From: Sequoia sempervirens
Taxonomy: Eukaryota; Streptophyta; Pinopsida; Cupressales; Cupressaceae
Assembly: GCA_007258455.2 (NCBI GenBank)
Contig: VDFB02270651.1
Location: forward strand, 700,410,217-700,474,216
Length of the DNA stretch: 64,000 bases
Reading direction: 5' to 3'
In this document: positions 1 to 11,243 of the stretch, in pieces
Position numbering within the stretch: position 1 is the stretch's first letter
Layout: each line of letters begins with the position of its first letter
Notes under the pieces: model-generated
Seen by the model: the letters and a program-made list of their open reading frames with translations, nothing else
Database searches by the model: none
What the model was told of the DNA's origin: nothing
Position numbers and translations under genes: made by a program

Positions 1-900
1 TTTTATGTACTAATAATGTCTAATCCAATGTTTGTACAAATTTCCAACCTTTTGACTTTGACACCTTCACACAAAATGATACATATATATGTTCACATGA
101 GAATATCAATTGTCTAACAATTGAATCAACATGTGGAATATCAAGAGTCATGTGACTATATTGTGACCATATTATAACATAAGCATACTACACATACCAC
201 CAAACATGATGTCTCTACATGGAAAATCACCCTATATATGTAGTTGATTCATAGATTAATATGAATCAACAATTACAACCTTAACACTATTAGTATTAGT
301 TCATTTTTTAGTATAGCCACCACTGCTAACTCCCAGGCTTGGAGTAGCATGTACAAACATAATATCACTTCTAATTTCTTGTGGTAACTTCTACCATCTT
401 CCAAAAATATTATCTTTCTCTTTGATTATGCCACATGAAGTCCAATTTTGCTACAAGTCCCTACATCACCATTCATGCTTCCAAGAACACTATCTTCCAT
501 TAAGCAGTTGCAACTTCTTCTTTAAATAACTTTCATTTACTATTAGATCACTACTACATGTGAAAAAACATGTATGTTGTACTCTATCATCTACCACATC
601 ATTAGCGCATGAAATCACTAAGTTTATTGTACTATAACATTTATAACCTCACCACATATTTATTGAAGTATATAGACAAACTCTTCCTGCAAGGACTCTT
701 TACAAATGAATATCACCCAAGTCCTAAAATTCTCCCACTTGATATTTACTATAGGATATTTTTTAGTATTCAATCCAAGAAGTTAACCTCATGCTTGTGA
801 ATGGAAGAAGCTCATATCATATCTACACCACATGAACTTGGTAGTACGTACATGTTTTTATAAAGAATTTTTAGTGTTTTATCAATTTTTTTGATTTGGA
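1..900. other. AT-rich DNA, probably 3' part of a decayed copia element
   Basis: No coding region can be supported here. On the minus strand this stretch lies downstream of the copia RNase H remnant at about 905-1255, where the end of pol and the 3' LTR would be expected. No LTR partner is visible in the window, so the boundary cannot be drawn. The short frame at 609-800 has no recognisable motif. Confidence 0.4.
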
Positions 901-904
901 ATTT

Positions 905-1255
905 CTTACCTCGACCATCTCCCTCACAAAATGATATCACAAATCAATATGCTTGGTTCTATCATGGTAAACATGATTCTTAGCTAGAAAAGTTACACAA
1001 TATGAATCACATTTCACCACTATATGACTCTTAAAACTAATAATATCACTCAACTTTTTAAACCACTCAACTTTTTAAACCATATTGCTTAGATTTGCAA
1101 TCATGTTTTGCAGCTATATATTCTTCTTTACTTATGGATAGAAAAAATATTTATTACCACTTTCTCATGCAACTAACCATTTTACCAAATAGAATAAATA
1201 CAATTGATTTTTGATCTTTGGTAATGAATATCTCCATCCAAATTAGAATCTATAA
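905..1255 (-). pseudogene. Ty1-copia RNase H remnant
   Basis: Read on the minus strand, broken frames give the end of a copia polyprotein. One piece matches SKEEYIAAKHDCK, the family's usual 'S-EAEY-AA--A-KE' block. About 40 residues later comes LAKNHVYHDRTKHID followed by YHFVREM, the highly conserved copia RNase H terminus. Several stops and frameshifts separate these pieces, so it is dead. A 17-bp tandem duplication (cactcaactttttaaac, twice, about 1047-1083) adds to the damage. RNase H normally degrades RNA in the RNA:DNA hybrid during reverse transcription. The family call is firm; the exact limits are not. Confidence 0.8.
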
Positions 1256-1286
1256 GCTTCAAAACACTTAACACTTTTTTAATCTT

Positions 1287-1672
1287 GATACTGAAGAGAT
1301 TTCTTTTCTGATGATTTATTTTGCTAGTGGGAAGGGGTCTAGTGAAGATTTCCTATTGCTTTGTAGGAATTATCTTGCTAATGAGGGATTAATGGGGGGT
1401 CCCAAAAAAAATTTGGATCTTTTGAACTGCGATTCTCTTAAGTAGAATGAGGAGCTATGGGAGTTGTTTTAAATGGCAGGCTTCACCCCCTTTTTTCAAT
1501 CTATGCAGGGCTATAATGATGCCCTAACTTACAAATTCACAAACTCTTCGAGCAATGGCGAAGTCCTAATTGGTGGTCTATATTTTATAATTTTTTTTTC
1601 TGTTTATTGTGTAGGCGAATGGCCTAAGGTATGAGGGAAAGAAGATAGTCAAAAATATCTTAGGTAACCATG
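1287..1672 (+). pseudogene. Family A host copy, part 1 of 4 (unnamed protein family)
   Basis: A frame beginning DTEEISFLMIYF runs to 1634 with two internal nonsense codons (1437 TAG and 1470 TAA, approximate). It contains QGYNDALTYKFTNSSSNGEV followed by a G-rich F-I-I stretch. This aligns in order with residues about 45-72 of the intact relative at 25266-26642 (QG, then F-N, then NG, then G--F-I). After a one-base slip it reads KKIVKNILGN up to 1672, where an LTR element interrupts it, and the frame resumes at 5079. I do not recognise the family by a Pfam name. Function is unknown; the relative's layout is a globular N-terminal part, an acidic middle and a coiled-coil tail. Confidence 0.65.
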
Positions 1673-2037
1673 TGCTAGAATTGTGAAAAACACAAGCCAT
1701 AGGATCAAAAAATGAACAAAGACACCTTCCATGCAAGAGATCTGCAAACAATATATGCAATATTCCTCAACAAGAAAAACCTTAAGAAACTTCAAGGAAA
1801 AAAAAAAGTCCTCAAAGGTTGAGAGTTCGGGAGAAAAACTCCAAAGTGATAATATAATGAGGGTTAAGTGTTATATATGAGCAACCCTAATAATTGCTCA
1901 CTTTAGTTAACAAAAAAACACTAAATTAATTGAATAAATAACTCCTAAGTTTAGCTTAAGTGTATGCGAATAAATTCCAAGACTGATAATCAATTAAAGA
2001 GTAATTAATTATTAACTAATGCATGATTACTCTAACA
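1673..2037 (-). repeat. 3' LTR of the minus-strand non-autonomous element
   Basis: A 365-bp block ending ...tctaaca on plus. It is directly repeated, with many substitutions, at 3401-3701 plus 5055-5078. Shared landmarks are the 'gatctg...atatatgcaatattcctc' region and the 'cctaagtttagcttaagtg' region. The level of divergence suggests an old insertion. Confidence 0.8.
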
Positions 2038-3388
2038 ACCCCCTTAAGATGAACTTAGGGAGTAGCTAAAAAACCTAAAAAGAGAATGCATGATGGGTCC
2101 CAATAAACAAGGCCTAGTGAGGTACCCATGTACAAATAAAAGATCTCTCAAAAGTGGAAAAAAGGAGAAAACCATAGTGGGAGAAAACTCCTCTCCAAAA
2201 AGAGAGAAAGGTGAATGAATGATTGAAAAAGCCTCCAAATCAAGGTGTGAAGGACTGAGAAGTCTCCAACCAAACAAGAACATGTAGAACATCACTGAAG
2301 CACGAAGAAGCTATAGACTGTTGTTGAAAGATGACCGATATAGTGCTAGAATGAAGAGCCTCCTTTGGAATAAATGATGCTCAAGATCAAGATAAGAAGA
2401 ATCTGCATGAATGTCCCAATGAAACTACTTGAATTAGATGGAAAAAAAGATAAACAACTATAGTTTAAAAGATACAAATGTCCAGATCAAGGAGACTATA
2501 ATCTACATGAGTGCCGCCAACGACACTACTTGAATTAGATGGAAAACAAAGGAAAATTATGGAACTCGAAGATACAAAGATACATGAATCTGCATGAGTG
2601 ACCAAAACAACACTACTCAACATGCAAGATGCAAGTTGAAAATATAGGTACCCAGTACTCTCTGATCAAATGAAAATGGAAGGCCACCTCCAAAAATAGG
2701 AATGTAAGAATGTCCATATGGTAAATGCTCCAAATTACTAAAATGCAAGTAGCTAGCCGTTGATTTACATTGCATCTGAAAGTACATAGGAAAAAGATCT
2801 AAATAAGTAGATCACTCAAACACAAAACCAAGGAAGCATTAGAACCAATAGTAGAAACCCCCCATAATGTTGAAAAGGGAGAGCCAAGACAGGTAAACTC
2901 CAATTGTGTGAAACCGAGAAGTGCATGTAGGAGAAATAACCTGCAAATAAAAGGGTGTGTAAACTAAGGTACACATGCATGAGGCAAGAATCACTAGGAT
3001 TCATTGTTGTTGTGGAAGGGACACTCACTTGAAAAATGTGTGATGGAAAACCAAAGGAAAACATGATCCCCCCATGGAACTTTATATCATAGTGCAAATA
3101 AGAAAGGTACAATAGGATGTGCAAAATCCCCAAAAAGTATAAACTAGAATGACACATTATCTCAGTGCATCTGCATAAGAGAAGTGCATGAAAATGATGT
3201 CTACAATTCCCAAATAGGATAGAATGCTGGAAGTACATATATATTAGAAAAAATGAGTCATTCCACACAAATAAAAAATTTCTAGGAGCTAAGACATCCA
3301 AGTAATTCACTAGAGTGTGAAAACACAAAAACCTGAATAAAATGTACCTGAAGAGCATCTAGAAAAAGTGCATGGATGGAACTAAAGA
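2038..3388 (-). repeat. Non-coding internal domain with imperfect tandem units
   Basis: The internal region lacks retroviral motifs on both strands. Between about 2377 and 2640 there are roughly three imperfect copies of a unit of about 110 bp, marked by 'actacttgaattagatgg' and 'gatacaaa'. The longest minus frame (2816-3358, 180 codons) is Phe/Leu/His-rich with no domain I recognise, and I treat it as chance. Confidence 0.6.
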
Positions 3389-3400
3389 GCTCTGATACCA
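3389..3400 (-). promoter_or_regulatory. Primer-binding site (tRNA-iMet)
   Basis: On the minus strand this reads TGGTATCAGAGC directly after the LTR terminus. It is complementary to the 3' end of initiator methionine tRNA, the usual primer for plant Ty1-copia and many non-autonomous elements. Confidence 0.85.
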
Positions 3401-3701
3401 TGTTAGAATTATGAAAAACACGAGAAACAAGATCAAACAACAAACAAATATACCTTCCACGAAAGAGATCTGTAAAAAATATATGCAATATTCCTCAACA
3501 AGAAAAAGCTATAGAAGAGCCTCAAGAAACTTCAAGAAAAACAAAAGAGGGTTGAGTGCTATATAGGATCAACCCTAATAATTGCTCACTTCAATTAATA
3601 GAAAAACACTTAGTTAACTAGATGAAGAAATCCTAAGTTTAGCTTAAGTGCATGATAATAAATTCTAAGATTAATAATCAATTAGAGAGTAATTAATTAT
3701 T
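3401..3701 (-). repeat. 5' LTR of the minus-strand element, split by a solo LTR
   Basis: Homologous to 1673-2037. The sequence breaks at 3701 and its missing end (aaccaatg...gattactctatca) is found at 5055-5078, on the far side of the solo LTR. LTR length with the insertion removed is about 325 bp. Confidence 0.8.
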
Positions 3702-5049
3702 TGTAGACACTTAAATTTGTCCCTTTTCATCTAAACATCCTCTTATTTGCATTAATTAAGTAATATCGCTATTATTTAATTAATACCTTCTAAATTTCTT
3801 CTAATCCCTAAGGTATCTAGTTAAATAATTAAATACCTTACTTTTCAATCCCCCATTTAATCAAATAAATTAAATAAATATGACATTTATTTAATTCCTC
3901 ACATGTCACATCTTTTTCTTAATCTTAATCAACCTCCTAATCTCTTCATTAGGGATGTGCACATGCCTAATCCTTGATTAAAATATGTCACATCCTCCAA
4001 CTTTTGCAAGTTGGCTCTTAGTCCTCATTAACCACTAATTATCTTCTAATTACTGATCAGTTAAGTCTAATCAGTACTTTGGTCAATTGTCCCCATCCCC
4101 CAAGGATCCTCTCTTCTCCATGTGAATTTTTAATTCACTTTTATTCCTCCAAGGAATTTTCTCTTCTCCATGCAAGTTCTAGAACCTTTGACTTGTCACA
4201 TCACATGTGCCAAAGTCTACTAGAATCTTTGACTTGTCACATTAAGTCACATGTGGGTAAGTACTTACCTTTTTAAGCACCTTGTTTTATCTAAGGTACT
4301 TCTCACCTCTCTTTGGGAGCATTGTCTTATCCATAAAATCTCCTAATCATTGTGAATTTTAAATTCACTTTTATTCCTCTAAGGAATCTTCTCTTCCTCA
4401 TGTGATCATTGAGTGGTCACATTAAGGTACTTGCAAGTACCTCCATCACATGTCCTTCTTCCACCTCAGCTACACCTCATCACATCTTTGGCCACTTCAC
4501 ATTCCACATATCAAGATTTGAGGGCTTGTGAATTCCCAAATCACCATAGCCTTTCATCTTGGCCTTGGTGGCTTAATATCAACTGTTAAATTCTCTAGAG
4601 AATTCAAATTCTTCTATAAATACCCCCTCTTTTTTCTCATTTAGAGACCTTATGCATTTTGATACCAAACTCTTGCGATTTTTCTATTTGAAACAACACT
4701 TAGCCATTTGCACCCTTATGCTACCAAATTGATCACTCAACTTACAAGCATTTTCATTCATCTAGCCAAGCCACTTAGCCATAAACATTAGCATTCTATC
4801 GCATAGTTCATCTTGCATCTAGCCATCTTCATAGTCATCCAAGGAGCATACAAGCATTCAAACATCAAGGGCCAACCAAGGGATTGCAACACAAAGAAGG
4901 TATAATCAATTGTGTCTTCATTTTATTTTCATCCTCTTTCTTTGTGTTATCATTCCTTAGGCTAATATTTGAAGTGTTCCTTGTGTTTTTATTTATTGCA
5001 TAATAGTTATTTTGCACCTTTAGGATAGGTTAAAACACTAGGCTTTACA
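3702..5049 (+). mobile_element. Solo LTR, 1348 bp
   Basis: It begins TGTAGACACTTAAATTTG and ends GGCTTTACA (TG...CA). It is flanked by TTATT (3697-3701) and TTATC (5050-5054), a five-base target duplication with one mismatch. Both sides match the uninterrupted LTR copy at 1673-2037, so the empty site is visible in the window. An internal sub-repeat of about 60 bp (around 4121 and 4350, 'ttcacttttattcct') is present. No second LTR or internal region exists, so the element was reduced by LTR-LTR recombination. Confidence 0.9.
4615..4622 (+). promoter_or_regulatory. Putative LTR TATA box
   Basis: The sequence tataaata sits in 'cttctataaataccccc', about two thirds along the solo LTR, with a pyrimidine-rich stretch just downstream. 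This is the usual place for the U3/R promoter in a plus-oriented plant LTR. It is a sequence-only call. Confidence 0.5.
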
Positions 5050-5078
5050 TTATCAACCAATGTTTGATTACTCTATCA

Positions 5079-6088
5079 CTATCAAGATTTCATTGACAAG
5101 TTCTTTGAAGGTGATGAGAAGCCTAAAATATTTCAAAATGGGTATGCAAGGTTAAAACTCTCTTCTCCCTATCATAATGTTAGTTTGCATATTATGAGGT
5201 ATTTTACTCTTGAAGGGGGGTATATGACGGTTCATGGGTACCATTTCCCCATTTTAAACCATGTCCACCATAATGATAAGACAAACCTTCCTTTTTTCCT
5301 TTTTTTATTCTCTCCAACAAAACATGGATTATGGAGCTAATCCTCCTCTTCACCAGGGTCTTATTAGGGCTATTTATAAGTTTTCTTTTGTCACCAACCC
5401 TCAAAGGAATTTGTCTATTAATCTTCTTGAACATACTCCTCCGAAGAGCTGTGTGAAGATTGAGCTTATTGACAACCAACCACATTCTCTTGGAAGAGTT
5501 TTGAAGTAGTAAAAAAAATTTTCCCCTCCTCCCACTAGTAACCCTTCCTATGAGGATCTCCTCAAAGTCACCCCTGAAAATGAAAAACCTACCCCCTTAC
5601 CCCTAGGCCATCTAAACAAAGGAAGATGGACCTAAGGAGGCTAAAAAGAAAAATCTCACAATCACAATTTTAGAGGACCAAGATGTCAGTTTGGAAAGTG
5701 GCACTGCTCTTTTAGGAGGTCAAAGGTTTGTACAAATTTCTAAAGAAACTTCTAAGGGTGGGGAAATTGATAATAAAGGTAAGAAGGTTGAAGAGGAGGG
5801 TTTTTGAATCTTTTGAGGAGGATTTTATCCTTGATAGTCTAGGTGAGATCAAAGAGTCAAAGGGAGACGATGGTTATGATTCTAAAGAGGAGGATAAGGA
5901 GTTTTAGGAAGAGGATTATAATATTGATAGGCATGGAGGTAATGAGGATGAGGGGGGTAATGAAGGTAGACATGATAAAGAGTTTGAGGAGGAGCATGTG
6001 GTTGAGGCTAGAAATGAGAACCCAATGTCTAAGGATGAGGACACTGTAATGCAAAACTCTCTAATTCAGGAAAATACTAATGATGGGG
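5079..6088 (+). pseudogene. Family A host copy, part 2 of 4
   Basis: The frame opens QDFIDKFFEGDEKPKIF, then GYARLKL, IMRYFTLEG and HFPILNHVHHN. These match GYARKSL, IMHYFTLEG and HFMLLNHFRHN at residues 120-164 of the minus-strand relative at 25266-26642, in the same order and spacing. A frameshift near 5310 moves to the frame that continues to 5509. Beyond that, broken frames give a Glu/Asp-rich section (about 5800-6050), like the acidic middle of the relative. The segment ends at the chromovirus target duplication TGGGG (6084-6088) and resumes in frame at 31061. Several stops and shifts make it a pseudogene. Molecular role is unknown. Confidence 0.75.
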
Positions 6089-6962
6089 TTATGAGGGCCA
6101 CACCACCTGAAACTCACACAAATAACAATAATAGATACCAACACAGAAGAAGATGCAGTCCAGACAAAAAATAAAAAATCACTTTCAATTATTTTCAAAA
6201 AATAAAATTACAATTTCAAAACTTACATGCTACAACCTCATGGGCTTGATTCATTACACCAAAATCAACTCTAAAAAAAAAAAAAACAGAGCCACAATCT
6301 GCACTAATGGAGCCACCTTCTACAACCCGCACCTAACCTTTTTTTATTTTACCCCAATAATCACCCTAGAATGTTCTAGAAAGTTCAACTTTCCCTTTTT
6401 TTGGTGCCAAAAGTCCTGCCGATTGATTTCTTGCCTAGGAGGAAATTTTGATGAAATTCACTTTTTAGAGGAGCAACTTCACGGGGCCATAAATTTTGAT
6501 CTGGGTGTTTTATTTTCTATTATTGCATATCGTCAGAAATATCTCAAAGATTTCGAAGAGATCTACAGCGCGCGAACTGACCATAGGTCGGTTCGTTAAC
6601 TTTTTGAGCTATTTCAGGGCCTCGAAAGTCTTAATGTCTAAAATTGAAGCTGCATTGGAGAAATTTTTTGAAACAAAAACTTTAATATTTCCCAAACCAT
6701 GTAGGGTATTGAGGTGGTTCTTTCGTGACTAGAAATGTTCTTGATTTTTTCTCCTTGGGGAAAAAATTTAGGTCCATACGAGACCGTTTAGGGTGACTTA
6801 CTAAAAATAGTAAGTGATCAATTTTTCACTATTTTTGACTTCTAATTGTCTTACACCCCTTAAGTGCAATTATGGGACTCAAAAAAACTAAAGAAAATAA
6901 GGAAAAACATTTCTTTTTGGGTGATGCAAGATTACCCTACATCACTAGATGCTCCTGCATCA
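6089..6962 (-). repeat. Chromovirus 3' LTR (uninterrupted)
   Basis: An 874-bp block. On minus it starts TGATGCAGGAGC, and on plus its far end is TTATGAGGGCC, where the partner has TGATGAGGGCC. It aligns along its length with 15839-16367 and then, without a gap, with 30757-31055, so it serves as the empty-site reference for the CACTA insertion. Confidence 0.92.
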
Positions 6963-7671
6963 GATACCTAGGGTAATTTGAAAAGTGGGCCTGTGACTTC
7001 TCAGGAGTTAGAGAGAAACCAAGACGGTTAACTTGAGCCTTAGATAACCATGATGAATCTTCAACAAGCCTTCCTCTCCATTTCACGAAGTACTCTACGT
7101 ATTTCTTGTTTCTTGTGCTTCTACCCACATGACTATCCAAATTTTCTTCTATCTCCTCCTTTTTTTAAAGTAGGTGGTGGAATATTCCACTGCACTTCTA
7201 TTATTTCTTCATCAATTCCTCCTTTATGATATTCTATTAATTTTAAAATGTAAAACACAGGTGAAATATGAATTTTATCAGGTAACTCTACCTCATATGT
7301 ATTTCCTGAATCATGCTTCTTCATCTTTAACTTGTATGTACCAATTGGAAACCTTTCCTTTCACAAATGAACCATGAATTTATCTCCTACTTGGAACTCC
7401 GCCCGAGCCTTATATTGTGAGTTCATCTTATTGATATGATTCTTTACCTCTTCATGCAAATTCTTCAGGTGCTCAACAAAATCTTCAGCCTCAACTCTAC
7501 TCTTCTCCCCCTTATCCATATTTCTCATTTCAAAAGAAGTTCTTGGACTACTCCCATACACAATCTGGAATGGTGATTTACTAGTGCTCCTGTTGACAAA
7601 ATTATTATAAGAAAATTTAGCCAGTGGTATAATCAAATCCCATCTTTTGGGCTTGTCTCCTACTAAGCATC
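6937..7671 (-). pseudogene. Chromovirus integrase C-terminus and chromodomain
   Basis: On minus, the frame 7687-7361 carries the integrase C-terminal region (SYNNFVNRSTSKSPFQIVYG, the plant gypsy 'YN---H-ST--SPF--VYG' motif). The frame 7324-7133 continues with YEVELPDKIHISPVF. The frame 7140-6937 holds YVEYFVKWRGRLVEDSSWL, a chromodomain. The chromodomain is known to steer integration of chromoviruses to marked chromatin. The three parts lie in shifted frames, so translation is broken. The terminal codons run into the 3' LTR (boundary 6962), as is common. Confidence 0.9.
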
Positions 7672-8592
7672 TTAGTAGGTTACCCAAATCCTATTCACCA
7701 CCTCCATTTGTCCATCAGTTTGTGGATGGTGTATATGTGTAGAACTAAACTTCAAATCTGTCTTCAACTTCTTCCATAATGTCCTCCAAAAATAACCAAT
7801 AAATTTGGTATCTCTGTCTGAAACTATACTCTTTGGTAGACCATGTAGTCTCACCACCTCTCTGAAAAACAACTCTGCAACATGAACATTAGTGGTCTTA
7901 TGACATAGAATGAAATGTGTCATCTTTGAAAATCTATCCACCGCCACAAATACAGAATCATTCCCTCTTCGTGTCCTTGGAAATCCAAGAACAAAATCCA
8001 TGATAATATCCTCCCATGGCCTCTTAGGTATAGGTAATGGTTGATACAATCCAGTATTTTAAATTATTCCTTTCGCCATCTGACATACTCTAAAACTTTG
8101 TACAAAATTCACATCTTGCTGTAACTGTGGCCAATAATAATTCTCATTAACAAGAGCAATGGTCTTATCTCGACCGAAATGTCCAACCAATCCTCCACTA
8201 TGCTTCTCCTTGATTAGATTCTCTCTCATATAACTTCTTGAAATGCACAAATGGCTTCCTCTAAACAACATCCCATCTTGGATTAAGAAATCCAACCATC
8301 TTGTTCTATCCAATGTAACAGGTTCCAAACAAGCCTTACAATCTTCTACAAAGTCTGGATCTTCAGGATACAAACTCTTGATTTCATTGAACCCAACAAC
8401 CTCTATATTTATCTCTATCAATTTTTTTTTCCTTCTACTCAAGGCATATGCAACTCTATTTGACCTTCCACTCATGTGCTTCAAAATAAAGGTATAACTC
8501 TGCAAAAACTCAACCCATTTTAAGTGACTTCGATTTAACTTTCCTTGACTATTGAGATACTGCAAAGCCTTGTGATCAATATATAAAAGAAA
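7672..8592 (-). pseudogene. Chromovirus RNase H end and integrase core
   Basis: The frame 8565-8059 starts in the RNase H tail (LNSQGKLNRSHLKWVEFLQ) and continues into the integrase zinc-binding region, where H--GG--GH and later Cys residues are visible around YYWPQLQQDV. The frame 8049-7672 has the catalytic core: D in [11 protein letters not shown] in [19 protein letters not shown], and the terminal E after [10 protein letters not shown]. The D,D-E arrangement is therefore still readable. A stop/shift at about 8050 separates the two frames. Integrase joins the cDNA to the host chromosome. Confidence 0.92.
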
Positions 8593-9963
8593 TTATTTTG
8601 GCAACAAATAGTGTCTCCATTTCTTCAAAGCCTGAACTATAGCATAAAACTCCCGATCATAGACAAAATATTTCTTCTTAGTATCATTTAACTTCTCACT
8701 AAAATAGGAAATAGGTGTACCTTCTTGACTCAATACAACTCCTATGGTAGTGCCACTAGCATCACAATATACTTGAAAGACCTTATTAAAATCTGGAAGT
8801 GCCAAAATAGGTTGCTCTATAACTTTCTTCTTCAACATATCAAAACTTTTGGCTGCTTTTGTAGTCCAATTAAACTCTTTTCTATCCCCTTTCATTGCTT
8901 CAGTTAGAGATGCACTAATACTACTAAAATTTTTAATAAAAGTTTTGTAAAAACTTGCTAGACCATGAAATGATCTTACCTCTGTAACATTCCTCGGGGT
9001 AGTCCATTCAATGATAGCTCTCACCTTCTTTGGATCCATTTTAAGACCCTTTGCTGAGACAACAAATCTCAGATACACCAACTCTCTCTTCACAAAACTA
9101 CATTTATTCAAATTAATCAACAATTTCTCCACCCTTAGCTTCTCAAAAACCCTTCAGATATGCATCAAGTGCTCCTCCAATGTCTTACTGACAATCACAA
9201 TATCATCCAAATAAAAAATAACAAAATTTCTTAAAAAATATTTCAATACCTCATTCATAAGACGCATAAATATGCTCGGTTCATTGGTTAGCCCAAAATG
9301 AATGACTAACCACTTGTACAAGCCCTCAGTTTTAAAGGTTGTCTTCCATTCATCTCCTTCTCTAATCTAGATTTGGTGATATCCACTCTTTAAATATATC
9401 TTCATGAAGTACTCAACTCCACTCAAACAATCCATAAGGTCATCCATTCTCAGCAAGGGAAATCTATACTTGATGGTGATCTTGTTGATGTCTCTAGAAT
9501 CTGTACACATCCGCCATTCCCCATCCTTCTTTGGTTCTAGTACTATAGGTACTACACATGGACTCAAACTCTCTCTAATCAATCCCTTTTGCAACAACTC
9601 TTGCACTTGTCTGTTCGACTCTTTACTCTTTGCTAGAGTCATATGATGAGCTACCTTATTCAGAAAGCTGGCTCTAGGAATCAAGTCCATTTGATGACTA
9701 ATCTTTCTTACTAGAGGTAAACCTTCAGGTACATTATAAAAAATAATAGCTTGAAACTCATTCAACATATCTGAAACCTCTACAAGTACCTCAGTAGTAT
9801 CTTCTTTATCAATTCTAGGGATCAATGTAAAACAAATATGCTCATGCCTCATATCTTCTAGGAACTTTATTTCATCAACCAAACAAATTCTTGCATTATT
9901 GCATACCTTTTCTTTTGCTTCTTTCAAGGGATTCAACTTATGATGAATCCCATCCTTTGTCAA
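8593..9963 (-). pseudogene. Chromovirus reverse transcriptase and RNase H
   Basis: The minus frame 9963-9367 contains the RT entry region with PKKDGEWRMCTDSRDINKIT, then a stop near 9364. The next portion has [10 protein letters not shown] (catalytic Y-x-D-D, about 9190-9215). The frame 9132-8593 continues with the thumb and the RNase H start (QVYCDASGTTIGVVLSQEG, then YDREFYAIVQALKKWRHYL). All blocks are in family order. One nonsense codon and frame changes make it non-functional. The enzyme copies element RNA into DNA. Confidence 0.93.
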
Positions 9964-10290
9964 AGAATAGATGTTAATATGTCTATCATGTACTACTCAT
10001 CGATCAAACTGCCACAATTTTCCTAACAACATTTGAAAAAAATCCATAGGCATAATATCACACAATACCTCATCATGGTAATTTCCAATATTGAACTTTA
10101 CTAGACATTGTTCATTTACCAAGGCTTTATGGTCCTACAACCAAGAAATCCGGTATGGGTTCAGATACCTTCTCTCCAACTACAACTTACTAACCATTTC
10201 TTTTGAAACAAGGTTATTAGTACTACCTAGACATCAATAATAACATTGAAAAATTTACCTTCACACTTACATCTCGTGTGAAAAAAATTC
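9964..10290 (-). pseudogene. Chromovirus protease region
   Basis: On minus, broken frames give the gypsy aspartic-protease block: a VIID motif followed by a stop where the family has D-G-S/G, then SWL and CLVKFNIGNYHDEVLCDI, then a degenerate L-G-W-Q-F-D-R segment near 10010. The catalytic triplet is disrupted, so the protease is dead. It lies between gag and RT as expected for a gypsy polyprotein. Confidence 0.75.
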
Positions 10291-10429
10291 TTCCTTTGAG
10301 TTAGTTCCTTCTCATTTAGCAAGGCTCTTCTAGTAACAAGAATCTCTCATCTTTCTACATCCTCAGAATGTGAAGACTCAACATCTTCATCTACATGTGC
10401 AACTCATGCATTACCCTCGAATCTTCTAT

Positions 10430-11238
10430 TTGTCCTTCCTTGATGTTGAGGACACTCATAGGCTATATGTCCTTCGCACTGGAAATAGGTTCCACAAAAG
10501 CCTCCTCTTCTTGGTCCTCGTCTAGATCTTCCTCTTCCTCTTTGGTCTCCATTATTCTGATCATGAGGACAGTAGGTGTTATCTCCTTTTTGGTTCTAGC
10601 TACTACTGGAGCATTCACCCTTCTATTGATCTCCTTTTCGACCTCCAAATGACCATCCACCGGTATTTCCTCCATGGCCTCCACCTCATTTTTTATTCTC
10701 AAACCTCTTGTTTAGTCATTTTTCAACCCTTATATAAAACTGATAAGCGTCCTCAATGGTGGTCATTCTTATTAGTGCCAATTCTTTTTATATGATTAGC
10801 TTCAACCCATTAATATTTTTTCACCGTCCTTGTTGCTTGCTTCAAGCTCTGCATCTTCTTGAGTAGCTCCAATTCGTAATCAACTAGAATAAATTGTTTT
10901 TTCAATTTTGACACCATTTTGTCCCATTTGGAAATTTTATCTTTCCCTTGTCTTCCTCATTCTAATTGGACCTCTTTCCACCATATACTGGCGTGACCTT
11001 TCAATTTTGTCTTTGTAAATCTCAATCTGTGAGGATCTTCAATCTCCTCAAACTCAAAAAATTCATCCATGCCATTGATCCAATCGATCAATTCTTCAGG
11101 ATTTAGACTTTCATTGAAAGTTGAAACTTCCATTTTAGGTCTCTTCCCAATGCTTGAGATCTCTCGCAACAATCTTCTTTCACCAGGATGCATTGGATCA
11201 TGCTCTTCCTCTTCCATTTCCTCTTCCATTTCATCTTC
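10430..11238 (-). pseudogene. Chromovirus gag, main part
   Basis: The frame 11274-10957 crosses the insertion boundary (11239-11243). Inside the element it carries an acidic start and the gag core with PEELIDWINGMDEFFEFEEI, then KLKGHASIWWKE; the paired Trp residues are typical of plant gypsy gag. Downstream frames are shifted. Near 10440-10500 a degenerate zinc knuckle reads FQCEGHIAYECPQ, with the first Cys altered. Gag packages element RNA. The N-terminal part of the same frame is at 15764-15596, beyond a 4.35-kb insertion. Confidence 0.88.
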
Positions 11239-11243
11239 ACTAT
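11239..11243. repeat. Target duplication ACTAT, left copy
   Basis: ACTAT here and at 15591-15595 exactly flank the element 11244-15590. Deleting the element and one copy makes the gag frame continuous, which confirms both borders. Confidence 0.92.

Larger units (their letters stand above)
1673..5078 (-). mobile_element. Non-autonomous LTR retrotransposon, minus strand, inside family A
   Basis: Two related terminal blocks flank about 1.35 kb: 1673-2037, and 3401-3701 continued at 5055-5078 after a solo LTR insertion. Next to the right LTR, 3389-3400 is the reverse complement of TGGTATCAGAGC, the initiator-Met tRNA primer-binding site. Next to the left LTR, 2038-2048 is the complement of CTTAAGGGGGT, a polypurine tract. 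Together these orient the element on minus. The LTR ends are TG...CA. The presumed target duplications are CCATG (1668-1672) and CTATC (5079-5083), which match poorly, but removing the element restores the family A frame. No gag or pol is visible in the internal region, so it fits a TRIM/LARD-like parasite that relies on enzymes of other elements. Confidence 0.8.

Noticed and set aside
2816..3358. 180-codon minus frame in the non-autonomous LTR element
   Set aside because: Phe/Leu/His-rich composition without motifs, lies across a tandem-repeat region and overlaps another frame. Consistent with chance openness in AT-rich DNA.
5843..6054. Met/Arg-rich frames on both strands
   Set aside because: Out-of-frame readings of the acidic (GAT/GAG-rich) section of the family A copy.
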